A stretch of 64,000 nt of DNA, taken from NCBI GenBank assembly GCA_964425915.1, contig CAYROO010000001.1, positions 124,001 through 188,000 of the forward strand. Direction: 5' to 3'. The notes below the pieces were generated by a model. It was not told where the DNA came from, did not search any database, and saw nothing but the letters and a program-made list of their open reading frames with translations. The stretch comes from Polycyclovorans sp964425915. GTDB lineage: Bacteria; Pseudomonadota; Gammaproteobacteria; Nevskiales; Nevskiaceae. The translations under genes and the position numbers were made by a program. Positions 1-8,634 of this stretch are shown here, piece by piece (position 1 is the first letter of the stretch; every line of letters begins with the position of its first letter).

Positions 1-1839
1 CTCAGTGCGGCACAGGCCGCCGCGGCCGGGGTGCGCGAGGTGTGGCCGGCAGTGCTCGCCGCCACCATGACCACCATCCTGGTGTTCGCCCCGATTCTGT
101 TCATCGAGCAGGAAGCCGGCCAGCTCTACTCGGATATCGCGGTGGCGATCTCCGCCTCGATCCTGGTATCGATGCTGGTGGCGATCAGCCTGATTCCGGT
201 GGCCAGCCAGCGCCTGCGCTTTGACGTGGCGGCGGTCGGCGGCAACGGCTTGCCAACACCGCCGGCGTGGATCGATGCCCTGATGGCGCGTCCGGGCCGC
301 CAGTGGGCCTGCATCGTCGGCGTAGCCGGAAGCACGATCATGGCGGCCTGGGCGCTGACGCCCGACGCGGAATATCTGCCTGAGGGCGAAGAACCCAAGA
401 CCTTTGCCCGGATGTTGGCCCCGCCCGGCTACAGCCTCGCGGAGATGGCGGCCATCGCAGAGCAGGTCGAGGCCCACTTCCTGCCGCACGTCAACGGCGA
501 GGGCACGGATGTGATTCCGCCGATCGCCTACTTCAACCTGCAGGTCCAGCCGGAGCAGATCCGGGTGATCGCGGAAACCGTGAACCCCGGCGATATCGAT
601 ACCTTGATGGGCGCATTGGGCGATCATTTCCGCAGCTATCCCGGGATGCGCGCCTTTGCCGCACGCGGTTCGATCATCTCCAGCAACGACGGCGGCACGC
701 GCAGTGTCAACGTCGACATCACCGGCCGGGACCTGGCGCAACTGTATACGGTGGCCGAGCGGGTCTATCGCCGTGCTGGCGAGGTGCTGACCCAACCGCA
801 GATCAACTCCGAGCCCAGTGCACTGACCCTGGCGCAGCCGCTGGTGGAGTTGCGCCCGGACTGGTCACGCCTGGCCGCCGTGGGCTGGAATGCCGCCGAT
901 TTCGGCTATGCCGTAGCCGCCCTCACGGACGGCGCCTTCGTCGACGAGTTCTTTGAGGGCGATGACAAGATCGACATCTTCCTGTTCAGCAGCGCCGGCC
1001 AGGAACAGTCACTGGCGGCGGTGCAGCAACTACCGGTGGCCACGCCCAGTGGCGCCGTGATGCCGGTCGGCGCGCTGGCCGAATGGGTGGAAACGGTCGA
1101 TACCGCCACCGTGCGCCGCATCAACGGCCAACGCACCGTCACCCTCAACATCATCCCGCCACGCAGCGTGGCACTGGAAACCGGGGTGGCCACCGTGCAA
1201 CGGGAGGTGATCGATGCACTGATGGCGGAGGGCGCCATTCCCGCCGGTGTCAGCCTGGACATCTCCGGTGCCGCCGATCAGCTGGATGCCACCCGAGAGG
1301 CGCTTGGCGCCAACTTCATCGTCGCCGTCGCCTTGTGCTACCTGCTGCTGGTGGCCATATTCACGCACTGGGGCTACCCGCTGCTCATCCTGCTGACGGT
1401 CCCGCTGGGCATCGCGGGCGGAATCCTCGGCCTGTGGCTGCTGAACGCCGTGGGCGGACCGCTGGTGGGGATCCGCCAGCCGCTGGACCTCATCACCATG
1501 CTGGGATTTCTGATCCTTCTGGGCACCGTGGTGAACAACCCCATCCTGATCGTCGAACGCACCCGAGAGCACCGTCGCGAAGGGCTCAATGTCACCGATG
1601 CTGTGGGCACGGCGGTCGCCGAGCGCCTGCGTCCGGTGATGATGACGACGCTGACCACCAGCTTCGGCCTGGCGCCCCTGGTGCTGATTCCCGGCGCTGG
1701 TACCGAGCTGTATCGCGGGGTCGGCGCCGTGGTGATGTTCGGGCTGCTGTTTACCTCGGCCATCACACTGACGGTCCTGCCCTGCCTGCTGGCCCGGGTG
1801 CTGAGCCTGACCGGTGGCACACGACCTGCGCTACCCTGA
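1..1839 (+). CDS. RND-family efflux transporter inner-membrane subunit (3' part)
   Basis: The frame is open to the first base of the window, so the gene begins upstream; about 612 C-terminal residues are visible. The product resembles AcrB/MexB-type hydrophobe/amphiphile RND pumps, which export substrates using the proton gradient together with a periplasmic adaptor and an outer-membrane channel. Visible are a transmembrane block at the start (FAPILFIEQEAGQLYSDIA, then further hydrophobic helices), a long periplasmic porter region, and a second transmembrane bundle near the end with the family-typical VVNNPILIVERTREHR segment followed by PVMMTTLTTSFGL. The adaptor gene and the proton-relay aspartates would lie upstream. 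The substrate cannot be inferred. The stop is 26 bases before the next gene on the same strand. Confidence 0.93.
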   Translation, partial: LSAAQAAAAGVREVWPAVLAATMTTILVFAPILFIEQEAGQLYSDIAVAISASILVSMLVAISLIPVASQRLRFDVAAVGGNGLPTPPAWIDALMARPGRQWACIVGVAGSTIMAAWALTPDAEYLPEGEEPKTFARMLAPPGYSLAEMAAIAEQVEAHFLPHVNGEGTDVIPPIAYFNLQVQPEQIRVIAETVNPGDIDTLMGALGDHFRSYPGMRAFAARGSIISSNDGGTRSVNVDITGRDLAQLYTVAERVYRRAGEVLTQPQINSEPSALTLAQPLVELRPDWSRLAAVGWNAADFGYAVAALTDGAFVDEFFEGDDKIDIFLFSSAGQEQSLAAVQQLPVATPSGAVMPVGALAEWVETVDTATVRRINGQRTVTLNIIPPRSVALETGVATVQREVIDALMAEGAIPAGVSLDISGAADQLDATREALGANFIVAVALCYLLLVAIFTHWGYPLLILLTVPLGIAGGILGLWLLNAVGGPLVGIRQPLDLITMLGFLILLGTVVNNPILIVERTREHRREGLNVTDAVGTAVAERLRPVMMTTLTTSFGLAPLVLIPGAGTELYRGVGAVVMFGLLFTSAITLTVLPCLLARVLSLTGGTRPALP

Positions 1840-1865
1840 GGTCCCGTCCTTACCGAGTGCGCCGC

Positions 1866-2615
1866 ATGGAGCTGCCACCCCCCGTGCCGCTGTGGCGGCG
1901 GATCAATCCGGTCGACTGGCTGATGCTGGTGCTGGCCATCGTGTCGGTGGGCCTGCTGGCCTGGGAAACCTGGTGGGATGTCACCGACCTGCAGCGCACC
2001 TGGGTGCTGCGCGTGGACTTGATCATCTGCGCCATCTTTGCGGTGGAGTTTCTGCTGCGCTGGCGGGTCAGTGGCTGGCGTCGCGATTTCGTCTGGCGCA
2101 ACTGGTACGAGATCCTGGGGATGATCCCGGTGGCGCACCCGGCGATCCGCGGGTTCCGGCTGTTCCGAGTGATCCGCATCATCGTCCTGCTGGCGCGTTT
2201 CGGACGAGCCGCCGACCGTGCCTTCGGCGAGGCCATCACGCGCCGCGTACTGAGTCACTTCACCACGGTCATCGTCGACACCATCAAGCGGCCGATCACC
2301 GTTGCCGTACTGGAGGAAGTCGGCCACGTGCTGGCGCGCGGGCACTACACCCGCAACATCGCGCGCGCGCTGGAGGAGAACCAGTACGAGTTACGCACCA
2401 TGATCCAAGAGAAACTGCGCCAGGATCCGCAGGCTGGCCGGCTGTCACGCCTGCCCTACTACGACGAGATCGTCCAGGGCGTGATTGACAGCGCGATGCG
2501 GGTGATCGAGCAGGTGTTGCACGACCCGCGCACCGATGAACTGGTGGCCGACATGCTGCGGGAGAACCTGGAGCAGCTGCGCGGCGAGATTCGCAGCCGC
2601 AGCCGCGCCACCTGA
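1866..2615 (+). CDS. Voltage-sensor-like (ion-transport family) membrane protein without a pore domain
   Basis: The 249-residue product has four hydrophobic segments in the first 115 residues, laid out like S1-S4 of voltage-gated channels: S1 about 17-37, S2 about 50-66 with acidic E61 in FAVEFLLR, S3 about 79-91, and S4 about 94-114. In S4, arginines R95, R98, R101 and R104 recur every third residue, followed by R111 and R114. No S5-pore-S6 region or selectivity filter follows. Instead there is a charged, helical cytosolic tail of about 130 residues. I chose the ATG at 1866 because upstream codons in this frame run antisense-like through the RND gene. Similar short proteins are sometimes labelled ion transporter. 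Function is unknown; a proton or voltage-sensing role is speculation. Confidence 0.75.
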   Translation: MELPPPVPLWRRINPVDWLMLVLAIVSVGLLAWETWWDVTDLQRTWVLRVDLIICAIFAVEFLLRWRVSGWRRDFVWRNWYEILGMIPVAHPAIRGFRLFRVIRIIVLLARFGRAADRAFGEAITRRVLSHFTTVIVDTIKRPITVAVLEEVGHVLARGHYTRNIARALEENQYELRTMIQEKLRQDPQAGRLSRLPYYDEIVQGVIDSAMRVIEQVLHDPRTDELVADMLRENLEQLRGEIRSRSRAT

Positions 2616-2618
2616 GCC

Positions 2619-3020
2619 TTACATCAAGGCACCGGCAAGACCGCGCCAGGCGCACAGCAGACCCATCACCAGCAACAGCAGGAAGCCGATCACCGTGCCG
2701 TAGAAACGGCCGAACTTCCAATGCTGGCTGAAGCTGAGCGCCACCCCGTGGAGCACCCGCGACACCAACAGCGCCAGGCCCAGCAGATGCAGAGCCCACA
2801 CCGGCAGGGTGCCGCCGTATTCGAGCAGGCCCAACAGGATGAGCGACAGCGGCGCGTATTCCGCGAAGTTGCCGTGCCCACGGATGCGGCGCAGCAAGGT
2901 GGCGTCGCCGCCATCCCCGAGACCAACACCCCCTGGAACCGTACGCTGCTGCACCACACGCACGCTGAGGGCCAGAAACCAGAGGCCGAGCAGGCCCGCG
3001 TACAACGAGGTGATGATCAT
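2619..3020 (-). CDS. MAPEG family membrane protein
   Basis: The product (133 residues) is a small four-helix integral membrane protein. It carries the MAPEG signature at about residues 45-65: RIRGHGNFAEYAPLSLILL followed by E. MAPEG proteins include microsomal glutathione transferases and related enzymes; most bacterial members have no assigned substrate. I chose the ATG at 3020 because it starts directly at the first hydrophobic helix (MIITSLYAG) and has a GGGAG sequence about 8 bases upstream. An earlier in-frame codon would add 18 polar residues. The gene is convergent with the voltage-sensor-like gene, with 3 bases between the stops, and lies downstream of the hydrolase gene on the same strand. 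Confidence 0.85.
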   Translation of the reverse strand: MIITSLYAGLLGLWFLALSVRVVQQRTVPGGVGLGDGGDATLLRRIRGHGNFAEYAPLSLILLGLLEYGGTLPVWALHLLGLALLVSRVLHGVALSFSQHWKFGRFYGTVIGFLLLLVMGLLCAWRGLAGALM

Positions 3021-3088
3021 CCCTGAACTCCCGGACGGTTGATGGTGGTCCGAGCTTAGGGGATTCCACCCCACACCGATAGCGGCGC

Positions 3089-3994
3089 TCAGGCGCGGGC
3101 GGCGTTGTGGCTGATCAACTCGGCCCAGCGCGGCATCAGGGGCAAGGCAAAGTCATGTCCCATCCCCGGCACCAGTTCCAAACGGGCCCCACGGATCACC
3201 TGCGCACAGCGCTGACCGCAGGCCGGACGCAGCAGCGGGTCGGCGAGGCCGTGCACCACCTGGGTGGGGGCGCGGATGGCGCCGAGCAGCGGCTCCAGGC
3301 TGCCAGTGGCGACGATGGCATGGGTCTGTCGCGCCAGGCCGCGCGGGCGAAACGCACGATCGTACGCACGGCCGGCGAGTTGTCGGCGGTACGACAGCGG
3401 CGTCGGATAGGCCGGGCTGCCCACCCGTTGCAGCATGCCGGTGGTGCGACGGATGACGGCCTCGCGCGTCTGCGGCCGTGGTCCCAGTCCGGCCATCCGC
3501 CACAGCACGTCAAAGCGGGCCACCGGCAGCTTCGGATGATTGGTGCTGGTCATGATGGCCGTGAGGCTGCTGACCCGCGCCGGCCGGGTGGCGGCGAGCG
3601 CCTGGGCCACCATGCCGCCCATGGATACCCCGACGACGTGGGCACGTTGCAGCGACAACAGGTCCATCAGACCCTCGGCATCGCGCGCCAGATCCATCAG
3701 CGTGTAGTTGGACTGCCCCTGCCAGCCGAAGCGGCCACGCAGCCAGTCCTGCGGAATCCGGGTCGGCAGCCCGCGATCGGCATCAGCCGACAGGCCGGCG
3801 TCGCGATTGTCGAAGCGGATCAGCCGGAAGCCTTGCGCCACCAGCGCCTCGCACAGGGGTTCCGGCCAGTGAATCAGCTGCCCGCCGAGGCCCATGATCA
3901 TCAGCAAGGGCTCGCCGCCGGGCGCGCCTGCGGTTTCCCAGCTCAATTCGAGGCCATTGACGAGGGCTCGCCCGGGTTCCCAACACAGTTCCAT
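3089..3994 (-). CDS. Alpha/beta-fold hydrolase
   Basis: A 301-residue alpha/beta hydrolase. The nucleophile elbow is GVSMGG (GxSxG) near residue 122. The acid is probably the Asp in VHGLADPL near 252, and the histidine is in GMGHDF near 279. The oxyanion region MIMGLGGQLIHW and the FDNRDAGLS segment are typical of the aklavinone-esterase/RdmC-like and TAP-like branch, but no substrate can be assigned. There is no signal peptide, so the product is expected in the cytoplasm. It sits alone between the MAPEG gene and a tRNA gene. The upstream region has a 12-base perfect palindrome and repeated TGTCAT elements that could be regulatory. Confidence 0.85.
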   Translation of the reverse strand: MELCWEPGRALVNGLELSWETAGAPGGEPLLMIMGLGGQLIHWPEPLCEALVAQGFRLIRFDNRDAGLSADADRGLPTRIPQDWLRGRFGWQGQSNYTLMDLARDAEGLMDLLSLQRAHVVGVSMGGMVAQALAATRPARVSSLTAIMTSTNHPKLPVARFDVLWRMAGLGPRPQTREAVIRRTTGMLQRVGSPAYPTPLSYRRQLAGRAYDRAFRPRGLARQTHAIVATGSLEPLLGAIRAPTQVVHGLADPLLRPACGQRCAQVIRGARLELVPGMGHDFALPLMPRWAELISHNAARA

Positions 3995-4061
3995 GACACG
4001 CCGATGACGTTTCGATGACAGGACGCGAAACCTAGCATCTGTTGCCCCGCTTGCGGGGCGT

Positions 4062-4073
4062 TGTCATATGACA
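4062..4073. promoter_or_regulatory. Perfect 12-base palindrome upstream of the hydrolase gene
   Basis: TGTCATATGACA is a perfect inverted repeat about 68 bases upstream of the hydrolase start. The hexamer TGTCAT recurs, on the minus strand, twice more between it and the ATG (around 4009-4014 and overlapping the start at about 3993-3998). A short GC hairpin (GCCCCGC-TT-GCGGGGC, 4044-4059) lies beside it. An operator for a dimeric regulator is inferred only from the symmetry; no regulator gene is adjacent. Confidence 0.35.
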
Positions 4074-4274
4074 GGCGACGAACGGTCTTGCGCTGAGCTC
4101 GACAGGTGATCGGCAGGACGGACCGCGACGCGATGCATTATCCGCAGACTCGAATACCTCGGGACGAGCGCAGCATGCGCGCAACTGAAAAGCTGGGCAC
4201 GACGCCGACCACTCAGGGGACTGGTGCAGCGGCGGCCCTAACGCCCAGCGTCGCAGCGCAGACCGGGGAAGAAG

Positions 4275-4350
<76 letters not shown>

Positions 4351-4364
4351 ACACGAGGGCGCGC

Positions 4365-4392
4365 AGTGTAGCACTTTGACGCTCGGAATCCA
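4365..4392 (-). promoter_or_regulatory. Possible sigma70 promoter of the tRNA-Ala gene
   Basis: On the minus strand a TACACT -10 element (4365-4370) lies 14 bases before the tRNA 5' end. It is followed by a GC-rich discriminator, as is common for stable-RNA promoters. The -35 region at the right distance (TGGATT, 16-base spacer) is poor, so this rests mainly on the -10 and its position. Confidence 0.35.
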
Positions 4393-4515
4393 GCCTCACG
4401 AGCGTGTAGCGACGGGCCTTGGCGGCAGCCGATGGCGCCCCCTCTTCCCCCCCGGCGCAAAGCCTGCTAAATAGCGGCCGAAATCGTCCCCACGCGCCGT
4501 TTGAGGTCTCAGAAC

Positions 4516-4767
4516 ATGCCCCGCAAGTCGAAAAAAGCGCAGCAACAGGCCGACACCAAGTCGACCAATACCGGTGCCGGCTTCGACGACTTCGCCGACG
4601 ACGAGGACAGCGACGGCGACGATGTCCCCAATGTCGACCTGCCCGCCGGTCCCGCGGTCAAGTCGCGCGACTGGCGCGATGTCGAGAAACTGAAGGAGGA
4701 GCGCCGACTGCGGGCGCTCATCGACGACGATCTGGACTTCGAGGAGCGCCCGCGGCGGCGCGCCTGA
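4516..4767 (+). CDS. PA3496-family putative envelope integrity protein
   Basis: An 83-residue, highly charged protein. The N-terminus is basic (MPRKSKKAQQQ), the middle is a strongly acidic low-complexity stretch (DDFADDEDSDGDD), and the C-terminus is the conserved part: RDWRDVEKLKEERRLR followed by a DDLDFEE-like motif. This matches the small PA3496 family, whose molecular role is unknown. There is no signal peptide or membrane helix. I chose the ATG at 4516 because GAGG lies 9 bases upstream; an upstream TTG would add five residues. A rho-independent terminator follows 12 bases after the stop, so it is probably a single-gene transcript. Confidence 0.8.
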   Translation: MPRKSKKAQQQADTKSTNTGAGFDDFADDEDSDGDDVPNVDLPAGPAVKSRDWRDVEKLKEERRLRALIDDDLDFEERPRRRA

Positions 4768-4779
4768 TCCACCACACCC

Positions 4780-4803
4780 GCCCGGCATCGCCGGGCTTTT
4801 TTT
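4780..4803 (+). terminator. Rho-independent terminator after the PA3496-family gene
   Basis: A perfect 7-bp stem GCCCGGC/GCCGGGC with an ATC loop is followed at once by seven T residues. It lies 12 bases after the upstream stop and 6 bases before the end of the convergent LOG-family gene. Confidence 0.9.
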
Positions 4804-4809
4804 GGGCGC

Positions 4810-5520
4810 TCAGGCGGGTGGCGCGGTCAGCCCGTCGCGCAGCCGGACAAAGGCTTCCTCAACCCCATCGACGATGGCGTAGAGCGTGAGGTCCTCTGGG
4901 CTGATCAGGCCGCGCTCGGCCAGCATGGGCAGATTGATCAAGCCCTCCCAGAACTCGCGGCCATAAAGCAGGATCGGCATGGGCGCCGACTTACCGGTCT
5001 GGGTGAGCGTCAGCAGCTCGAACAGCTCGTCCAGGGTGCCGAAGCCCCCCGGAAAGATCACGGCGGCCCGCGCCAGGTTGAGAAACCAGAACTTGCGCAG
5101 GAAAAAGTAGTGGAACTCGAGCGCTCGCGCCTCATCGACGTGGGGATTGCCGTGCTGTTCGAATGGCAGCGAGATGTTGAGTCCGATGTTGAGGCGGCGA
5201 TCAACCCGCGCGGCCCCCACATGCGCAGCTTCCATGATCCCCGGCCCACCCCCGGTCACCACGTGATAGCGCTCCCCCTCGGGGTGCTGCTGCACCGTCC
5301 AGCGCGCCAAACGCTCGGCGAGGTCGGAGGCATCACGGTAGTAGTTGTGCCGCGCCAGGTCGTCCACCTTCAGGCGCGCCGACCCGAAGAAGATCACCGC
5401 ATTGCGAATGTCGAGTTCGGCGAAGCGCTGTGCCGGCTCCAGGTACTCAGAGAGGATGCGGATCGGCCGGGCAGCCTCACTCATCAAAAAGCGTTCGTTC
5501 TTATAGGCCTTGGTGGGCAT
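4810..5520 (-). CDS. LOG-family protein (TIGR00730 Rossmann fold)
   Basis: The 236-residue product has both LOG/lysine-decarboxylase-like signatures: GGGPGIMEA near residue 92 and PGGFGTLDE near 155. In this family they form the nucleotide-phosphate binding and catalytic site. Characterised members remove ribose 5-phosphate from AMP or cytokinin nucleotides; others act on nucleoside monophosphates. The substrate here is undetermined. The start at 5520 (MPTKAYKNERF) leads straight into the conserved RPIRILSEYLEP region; ATG 5484 is an alternative. It is a stand-alone minus-strand gene between two terminators. Confidence 0.85.
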   Translation of the reverse strand: MPTKAYKNERFLMSEAARPIRILSEYLEPAQRFAELDIRNAVIFFGSARLKVDDLARHNYYRDASDLAERLARWTVQQHPEGERYHVVTGGGPGIMEAAHVGAARVDRRLNIGLNISLPFEQHGNPHVDEARALEFHYFFLRKFWFLNLARAAVIFPGGFGTLDELFELLTLTQTGKSAPMPILLYGREFWEGLINLPMLAERGLISPEDLTLYAIVDGVEEAFVRLRDGLTAPPA

Positions 5521-5550
5521 TGGCGGCGGGTGCAGGAAAGGAAACGCACC

Positions 5551-5589
5551 ATAACAAAGCGCGGGGCCTGTCAACGTGACAGGCCCCGC
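5551..5589 (-). terminator. Rho-independent terminator after the amidohydrolase gene
   Basis: A perfect 12-bp stem, GCGGGGCCTGTC paired with GACAGGCCCCGC around a 5-base loop, lies 22 bases beyond the amidohydrolase stop. On the minus strand it is followed by TTTGTTAT. It separates this gene from the LOG gene downstream. Confidence 0.85.
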
Positions 5590-5610
5590 TGATGTGACGG
5601 CGCTGGAGAC

Positions 5611-7530
5611 TCAGGCGGCCTGAGCGAGCGGTGCGGCCGGCTGGGCCTCAGCCGGATGGTCGCGATGCCGAAGCAGACGTCCAAAGCGCTGCTGGCCGTA
5701 GCCGGCGACATAGGCATCGCCACGCCACGCCACCCGGCCGTTGACCATCACCGTATCGACCACGCCATCGCTGCGGTTCACCAGCTGATGGTGATCGAAC
5801 GCCTCGCGGTAACGGTACTGGACACCGGCGTCGCTGTCGTAAGCGGCGAGGCGATCAGGATCGATCACCACGATATCGGCCTGCGCACCTTCCTGCAGCA
5901 CGCCCACGTTGAGCCCGAAGAACTCGGCCGGTTCCTGGGTGAGCCGGTGGATCGCGTGCGACACCTGCTCCAGCCCTTCACGCTGGGCGATCTGCAGCAT
6001 GCGCAGGTTGCCGTCGTAGAAGGCCATGTTGGTCAGGTGGGCGCCGCTGTCGTTGAAGCCCGGCAGCAGCAGCGGGTTGAACAGCAGGTCGCGCACCACC
6101 TTGGGATCGTGGTTCGCGGTCACGGTGTACCAGCGCAAACCGGTGTCAAACCGACGCAGCAGATGCAGGAAGAAGTCGGCATCGTCCGGGTTGGGCAGGA
6201 AGCTGGCAAAGGTGTCGCGTTCCGCTTCGCTGCGGGCCCCTGCGCCGCTGGCCTGCCAACGGCGCATCCGCTCGTAGATGGCCTGCAGGGTCTCACCACT
6301 CCAGTCAGGGACCGGGCAGCGGTCCACGGTCATGTCGCGCAGGTCGCGCGACAGTACGATGTCGTCGCGACGCAGCCAGCGCTTGAGGCGCGCCAGGTTG
6401 AATCCCCGCTTGCCCTTGAACCACATGCGGCGGAAAGCGGCCACCCATTCGGGATCTTCCAGAATGCGAAGCCGCGCGGCGCGGTCCTCAAGGTCACACT
6501 CGTTGAGACGGCGCAGCTCGGGAATCTCCTCGGCCAAGGGCGTCACCACGCCATCGCTCCAAGTCTTGAAGGGGGCCGCCAGCGCCTGCAGCCGGAACAC
6601 GCCGCGCAGCAGACGCGAATTGAGAATCTTCGACAGCAGCACGCCGAGCTTGACGATGGAGGCATTGGCGGTGACGTCGATGGCCGCCACCGCGGTGACT
6701 TTGAGCGGGCGACCATAGAGGCGGCCGGAAGTGAGCAGGAAATTACGGAACACCGCCAGCTTGTCGTCCTTGGGCGGTGTCGCCTGCCACACCCGACCCC
6801 AGCGCCGCACCACCCCGGTCAGCCGCTTGAGTTCGCTGAAGGGGGCGAACTGGGTGGGGATCTGCTTGTGGGTGTTGGGCTGATTGGCAAGGAAGTGAAA
6901 CGGCAGCGCGTCAGTGGAGAAGCCGACGTAGCCTTCCTCCATGCCCTGCTCCACCAGGGACTGCATCTTGGCCAGCTCGATCTCGGTCGGCGCGCGGCTC
7001 ACCGAGGCCTGCAGCCCCATCACCTCCACGCGCAGCATGGAGTGCGGGATCATGGTGACCAGGTTGGGGCCCAGGGACAGCGTGTCGAGATGCGCCAGGT
7101 ACTCGGCGGAGGTACGCCAGGTGCAGACATCCGCTACCTTGCGCAGCACGCTCTTGGGCACGTTCTCGACGCGCGCGAAGCAGTCGACGATGGGGTCCTC
7201 ACCATTGCGCCGCTGGTTGCCATAGGCCAGACCCAGCGAACAGTTGGCCACCACCACCGTGGTGCTGCCATGGCGCACCGCCTCGGGCAGACCGGGCTCC
7301 AGCTCCACTTCGAGGTCGAAATGGGTGTGTACGTCGAGCAGGCCCGGCATCAGCCAGCGACCGCCGCAGTCAATCACCTCACGGGCCTGCGACGGCGACA
7401 GGTCCGGCGCCATCGCAGCGACACGGCCATCACCGACGGCCACGTCCAGCGCGCGCGGCGGCGCGCCGGTGCCATCAAACACCAGCGCGTTCTTGAATAG
7501 GGTGTCCCACTGCAGACTTCCACCGTCCAT
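5611..7530 (-). CDS. N-acyl-D-amino-acid deacylase-like amidohydrolase
   Basis: A 639-residue amidohydrolase-superfamily enzyme. The metal-binding HTHFD motif gives H68 and H70 after MPGLLDV, and C97 in VVVANCSLG sits where D-aminoacylases have their metal-ligand cysteine. A late GFNDSGAHLTNM segment carries a likely catalytic aspartate, and the C-terminal beta region ends with the typical VMVNGRVAW. D-aminoacylases hydrolyse N-acyl-D-amino acids, but this protein is longer than the usual 480-500 residues and has an extra central basic segment (about 370-420), so the substrate is open. The start at 7530 has GAGGAG 8 bases upstream. No signal peptide. Confidence 0.85.
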   Translation of the reverse strand: MDGGSLQWDTLFKNALVFDGTGAPPRALDVAVGDGRVAAMAPDLSPSQAREVIDCGGRWLMPGLLDVHTHFDLEVELEPGLPEAVRHGSTTVVVANCSLGLAYGNQRRNGEDPIVDCFARVENVPKSVLRKVADVCTWRTSAEYLAHLDTLSLGPNLVTMIPHSMLRVEVMGLQASVSRAPTEIELAKMQSLVEQGMEEGYVGFSTDALPFHFLANQPNTHKQIPTQFAPFSELKRLTGVVRRWGRVWQATPPKDDKLAVFRNFLLTSGRLYGRPLKVTAVAAIDVTANASIVKLGVLLSKILNSRLLRGVFRLQALAAPFKTWSDGVVTPLAEEIPELRRLNECDLEDRAARLRILEDPEWVAAFRRMWFKGKRGFNLARLKRWLRRDDIVLSRDLRDMTVDRCPVPDWSGETLQAIYERMRRWQASGAGARSEAERDTFASFLPNPDDADFFLHLLRRFDTGLRWYTVTANHDPKVVRDLLFNPLLLPGFNDSGAHLTNMAFYDGNLRMLQIAQREGLEQVSHAIHRLTQEPAEFFGLNVGVLQEGAQADIVVIDPDRLAAYDSDAGVQYRYREAFDHHQLVNRSDGVVDTVMVNGRVAWRGDAYVAGYGQQRFGRLLRHRDHPAEAQPAAPLAQAA

Positions 7531-7654
7531 GGAATATCTCCTCGCACTTCGACTTTCGAACGCAGGCATTAGACCGCGCCTCCCCGCGCACGACACTAGG
7601 AAGATTGGCCTAGGAAATCCAACGTTCCGGTACAGGACCGGGCGCAGCGACCGT

Positions 7655-8581
7655 TCAGTCGATCATGGCCCGCCACTCGGCGTAACGATCGGTCTCACCG
7701 GTCACCACGTCCAGGTAGGCCTTCTGCAGCTGCTCGGTAATGGGGCCGCGGCTGCCCTGCCCGACCGCCCGGTTGTCCACCTCGCGAATCGGGGTGACTT
7801 CGGCGGCGGTGCCGGTGAAAAATGCCTCGTCGCAGCAGTACAACTCATCACGGGTAATGCGCCGTTCCTTCACCGTGTAGCCATGGTCGGCGGCCAGCTG
7901 CATGACGGTACGGCGGGTGATGCCGTCCAGTGCGCTGGTGACATCCGGCGTGGAGATCACACCATTGGTGACCACGAAGATGTTCTCAGCACTGCCCTCG
8001 GCGACATAGCCATCGGGATCCAGCATCAAGGCTTCGTCGTAGCCGTCCCGCAGCACCTCGTTGAGGGCCATGGACGAGTTCAGATAATTGGCATTGGCCT
8101 TGGCGCGGCACATGGAGGCATTGACGTAGTGGCGCGCAAAGGAGCTGGTCTTGATGCGAATGCCGCGCTCCATGTTCTCGGCGCCCAGATAGGCGCCCCA
8201 GTGCCAGGCGGCCACGATGACGTGGGTCTTGAGGCCGGCCGCGCGCAGCCCCATGCCCTCGGATCCGTAGAACACCATCGGACGGAGGTACGCGGCCTCC
8301 AGCTGGTTGGCCTTGAGCACGTCCTTCTGCGCCTGGTTGAGCTGCTCCTCGGTCCAGGGCATGTTCATACCAATGATCTTGGCGCTGTTGAACAGGCGGC
8401 GGGTGTGCTCCTGCAGCCGGAAAATCGCCGAGCCCTTGGGCGTTTTGTAGGCACGCACGCCCTCGAAACAGCCCACGCCATAGTGCAGCGAATAGGTCAG
8501 GACGTGCGTGGTGCACTCCCGCCAGGGCTTGAGTTCACCGTCGTACCAGATGAAACCGTCACGGTCGGCAAATGAGGTCAT
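7655..8581 (-). CDS. ilvE: Branched-chain-amino-acid aminotransferase
   Basis: A 308-residue class IV PLP aminotransferase that interconverts valine, leucine and isoleucine with their 2-oxo acids using glutamate/2-oxoglutarate. The Schiff-base lysine is K161 in RAKANANYLNS. Further marks are the N-terminal LHYGVGCFEGVRAY, R62 in EHTRRL, the substrate-loop YGSEGMG, and the phosphate-binding ALDGITR and FFTGTAAEV segments. Length and motifs match the bacterial enzyme. It lies 53 bases after glnE on the same strand, the order glnE-ilvE also known in Pseudomonas. Confidence 0.97.
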   Translation of the reverse strand: MTSFADRDGFIWYDGELKPWRECTTHVLTYSLHYGVGCFEGVRAYKTPKGSAIFRLQEHTRRLFNSAKIIGMNMPWTEEQLNQAQKDVLKANQLEAAYLRPMVFYGSEGMGLRAAGLKTHVIVAAWHWGAYLGAENMERGIRIKTSSFARHYVNASMCRAKANANYLNSSMALNEVLRDGYDEALMLDPDGYVAEGSAENIFVVTNGVISTPDVTSALDGITRRTVMQLAADHGYTVKERRITRDELYCCDEAFFTGTAAEVTPIREVDNRAVGQGSRGPITEQLQKAYLDVVTGETDRYAEWRAMID

Positions 8582-8634
8582 GCGTCAGGGTCCTTGATTG
8601 CGGGCTCCGGCGGCTGCCGGCACGAAGCCCGGAA

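Noticed and set aside
1083..1865. Possible N-terminal extension of the voltage-sensor-like protein
   Set aside because: The extra 261 residues lie in the wrong frame of the RND gene and read as Arg/Gly/His-rich shadow sequence.
5656..7500. Long open frame on the plus strand opposite the amidohydrolase gene
   Set aside because: It is the antisense shadow of a recognisable enzyme; its translation is rich in Gln, His and Arg with no family motifs, typical of GC-rich antisense frames.
7531..7654. Operator-like TTCCTAG direct repeats between ilvE and the amidohydrolase gene
   Set aside because: Two 7-base copies 15 bases apart are too little evidence, and no matching promoter elements were found.
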